Origin: Deltaproteobacteria bacterium | GTDB taxonomy: Bacteria; Desulfobacterota; Syntrophobacteria; BM002 | Assembly: GCA_020350905.1 (NCBI GenBank) | Contig: CP070843.1 | Location: forward strand, 2,136,087 to 2,142,110 | DNA length: 6,024 bases | Reading direction: 5' to 3' | Shown: positions 3,669 through 6,024 of the stretch, piece after piece | Numbering within the stretch: position 1 is the first letter of the stretch | How the letters are laid out: every line of letters begins with the position of its first letter | Position numbers and translations under genes: made by a program | The notes under the pieces: generated by a model | Seen by the model: the letters and a program-made list of their open reading frames with translations, nothing else | The model's database searches: none | Told to the model about the DNA's origin: nothing

Positions 3669-6024
3669 ATGCCTCAAGAATTCGTCCACTTACATGTGCA
3701 TAGCGAGTACAGCCTTCTAGACGGTGCCATCCGCATCACTGACATGCTCAGGACCGCCGCGGGATTTGGCATGCCTGCCGTCGCCATCACTGATCACGGC
3801 AACATGCACGGCGCTCTCGAATTCTATGTAAAAGCCAACGAATTTGGGATTAAGCCCATTTTGGGTTGTGAGATATACGTGGCGCTAAAGAGCCGCCGGG
3901 ACCGTGGAGAGAGTCACGGTGGCGCACGAAACCATCACATTGTTCTTTTGGCTGAGAACAATACGGGCTATCGAAACCTGCTCAAGCTCCTGACCCTCGC
4001 CAACTTCGAAGGTTTCTACTACAAACCCAGGGTGGACAAGGCACTGCTCAACACCTATCACGAAGGACTCATTGGCCTTTCTTCTTGTTTACATGGAGAG
4101 GTGGCATCCCATCTGTTGGCCGCCAGTTATACCAGGGCCGAACAGGCTGCGATGGAGTATCGCGACATCTTCGGCAAGGATAATTTCTTCTTGGAACTTC
4201 AGGCCACAGGGATGGCAGAACAGGAGATAGTCAACAGGGATCTTATCCACCTCAGTGAAAAAACCAGCATTCCTCTGGTTGCAACCAATGACTGCCACTA
4301 CCTGAGAGCAGAAGATGCAAAGGCCCACGACGTGCTCCTGTGCATCCAGACAGGAAAGACCGTGCTCGATGAAAAACGTATGCGTTTTTCAACCAGTGAG
4401 CTCTATTTCAAATCTCCTGAGCAGATGTGGTCTACCTTCCACGATGTCCCGACTGCCCTTCAGAATACCTTGGCAATAGCGGAACGCTGCCACGTCAGTT
4501 TAGAACTTGATCAACCTCACTTCCCAGAGTTCCCTCTGGAACCGGGTGACTCGGCAGAGTCACGTTTTGAAAGGGAAACCGAGGACGGCTTTGCCAAAAG
4601 GCTTATAGAAATTCGTAGAAAGCAACCAGACCTCAGCGCTGGGGAGGAAGAAAAATACCGCCACCGTTTGGCCCACGAGATCTCGGTCATCCAAGAGATG
4701 GGATTTAGCACTTACTTTCTCATAGTCGCAGACTTCGTCAGGTTTGCCAGAGAGAACTCGATACCTGTCGGCCCTGGTCGGGGGTCTGCGGCTGGCAGCC
4801 TGGTAGCTTATAGCCTTGGCATTACTGATCTCGATCCCATCGCTCATGGCCTGATCTTTGAGCGCTTTCTCAATGTGGAACGGCTTAGCCTGCCAGACAT
4901 CGATGTTGATTTTTGCATGCATGGCAGGGACCGGGTCCTGCAGTATGTTTCGGAACATTTCGGCAAAGATCGGGTTGCCCAAATCACCACCTTCGGCACC
5001 ATGCAGGCGCGAGCTGTTATCCGGGATGTGGGCCGCGCCCTCGGCATGGCGTATGGAGATGTGGACAAGATAGCCAAACTCATTCCTCCGGCTCTCAATA
5101 TGACACTCAGAAAAGCCTTCAAGACTGAGCCCCGACTCAAGGAACTTCGCAAAGATCCCGCTCTCAAAGAGTTTTTCGATGTGGCCTTGGCCCTGGAGGG
5201 CCTCACACGTCATGCTTCCACTCATGCTGCCGGCGTAGTCATTTCAGATCTTCCTATCGTCGAGTACATGCCTCTTTATAAGGGTTCCAAGGGCGAAGTC
5301 GTGACGCAGTTTCCCATGAAATACGTGGAGAAGGCCGGCCTTATCAAGTTTGACTTCTTGGGACTGCGCAACCTTACAGTCATCGACAACGCCGTAAAAC
5401 TCATCAAGGAGAATAATGGTGTCGAGCTGGACATGCGTGATCTGCCACTGGACGATCCAGAAACGTATGAAATACTGAGCCGCGGAGATACAACCGGGGT
5501 GTTCCAGTTGGAAAGCTCTGGAATGCGGGACTTGGTTGTACGGCTCAGGCCTGAAAATTTCAATGACATCACCGCCTTGGTTGCTCTCTACCGCCCCGGT
5601 CCCCTTGAGAGCGGTATGGTGGATGACTTTATCAACGGAAAGCACGGTAACATAAAAGTCAGCTACGAACTGGAGCAACTGCGGGATATTCTCCGGGACA
5701 CTTACGGGGTCATTCTCTATCAGGAGCAGGTAATGGAGATTGCTAGTGTCCTGGCCAATTACAGCCTCGGCGAAGCCGACATTCTGAGGCGGGCCATGGG
5801 CAAGAAAATCCCGAAGGTGATGGCAGCACAGCGCGATCGTTTTCTTGCGGGAGCCGAGAAAAACGGTATTGATCTCAAAAAAGCTGCGCACATTTTTGAT
5901 CTCATGGAGAAATTCGCCGGCTATGGGTTCAACAAGTCCCATAGTGCCGCCTATGCGCTTATAGCTTACCAGACAGCCTATCTCAAAGCCCACTATCCTC
6001 TCGAGTATATGGCGGCACTGTTGA
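3669..6024 (+). CDS. dnaE: DNA polymerase III alpha subunit, 3'-truncated by the window
   Basis: This is the catalytic subunit of the replicative DNA polymerase. About 785 of a usual 1,150-1,170 residues are visible; the reading frame is uninterrupted to the window end. An N-terminal PHP domain (about 4-280) starts FVHLHVHSEYSLLDG. It keeps all nine residues that bind metal in Mycobacterium tuberculosis DnaE1 (H9, H11, D18, H43, E68, H90, C140, D208, H210), unlike the degenerate E. coli site. An intact PHP site is associated with 3'-5' proofreading activity in such polymerases. The palm carries GPGRGSAAGS (368-377) and PDIDVDFC, with D412 and D414 matching E. coli D401 and D403; D562 in KFDFLG matches D555. 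Fingers motifs follow: VFQLES, YRPGPLESGMVDDF, YGVILYQEQVM, LRRAMGKK and GYGFNKSHSAAYA. The rest of the fingers and the C-terminal helix-hairpin-helix, OB and clamp/tau-binding regions lie beyond the window. It is probably unrelated functionally to the aro genes upstream. Confidence 0.97.
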   Translation, partial: MPQEFVHLHVHSEYSLLDGAIRITDMLRTAAGFGMPAVAITDHGNMHGALEFYVKANEFGIKPILGCEIYVALKSRRDRGESHGGARNHHIVLLAENNTGYRNLLKLLTLANFEGFYYKPRVDKALLNTYHEGLIGLSSCLHGEVASHLLAASYTRAEQAAMEYRDIFGKDNFFLELQATGMAEQEIVNRDLIHLSEKTSIPLVATNDCHYLRAEDAKAHDVLLCIQTGKTVLDEKRMRFSTSELYFKSPEQMWSTFHDVPTALQNTLAIAERCHVSLELDQPHFPEFPLEPGDSAESRFERETEDGFAKRLIEIRRKQPDLSAGEEEKYRHRLAHEISVIQEMGFSTYFLIVADFVRFARENSIPVGPGRGSAAGSLVAYSLGITDLDPIAHGLIFERFLNVERLSLPDIDVDFCMHGRDRVLQYVSEHFGKDRVAQITTFGTMQARAVIRDVGRALGMAYGDVDKIAKLIPPALNMTLRKAFKTEPRLKELRKDPALKEFFDVALALEGLTRHASTHAAGVVISDLPIVEYMPLYKGSKGEVVTQFPMKYVEKAGLIKFDFLGLRNLTVIDNAVKLIKENNGVELDMRDLPLDDPETYEILSRGDTTGVFQLESSGMRDLVVRLRPENFNDITALVALYRPGPLESGMVDDFINGKHGNIKVSYELEQLRDILRDTYGVILYQEQVMEIASVLANYSLGEADILRRAMGKKIPKVMAAQRDRFLAGAEKNGIDLKKAAHIFDLMEKFAGYGFNKSHSAAYALIAYQTAYLKAHYPLEYMAALL

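Noticed and set aside
4560..5993. Long open frames on the minus strand opposite dnaE (4560-5225 and 5244-5993).
   Set aside because: They lie wholly opposite strongly conserved DnaE sequence and their products show no recognisable motifs; they are codon-composition shadows.

Overview
The window is a stretch of ordinary bacterial chromosome of roughly balanced base composition, with four genes all on the + strand. In order they are the 3' two thirds of a glutamate dehydrogenase gene (1-843), a Thermotoga-type DAHP synthase (1161-2198), 3-dehydroquinate synthase aroB (about 2434-3537), and the 5' two thirds of the replicative DNA polymerase dnaE (3669-6024, running off the end). The organism cannot be named from this alone. 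The Thermotoga-like DAHP synthase, a DnaE with a complete PHP metal site (unlike E. coli), the GTCA/TGAC intergenic repeats and the REP-like hairpin would all fit a free-living Desulfobacterota-like or related anaerobe, but that is an impression and not a demonstration.

Layout: gdhA is followed by a 317-base gap. This gap holds a REP-like hairpin (894-915), an AT-rich stretch with no clear function, and a T-box-like motif (about 1079-1093) roughly 70 bases upstream of the DAHP synthase start. The DAHP synthase and aroB encode the first two steps of the shikimate pathway. They are separated by about 235 bases of unusual sequence: GTCA-headed repeat units on the left, an AT-rich centre with a plausible promoter, and TGAC-headed units with small hairpins on the right. 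The right-hand units run into the 5' end of aroB and supply its first possible ATG. A 131-base gap with little in it leads to dnaE, which has a good ribosome binding site.

Functionally, glutamate dehydrogenase links 2-oxoglutarate and ammonium to glutamate. The DAHP synthase and AroB feed aromatic amino acid synthesis and are probably subject to tyrosine/phenylalanine control, by feedback through the N-terminal domain of the synthase and possibly by RNA. DnaE is an unrelated housekeeping neighbour.

I found no mobile element, CRISPR, defence system or RNA gene. The coding regions are conventional. The signals that deserve a second look are non-coding: the repeat block between the two aro genes and the T-box-like leader.
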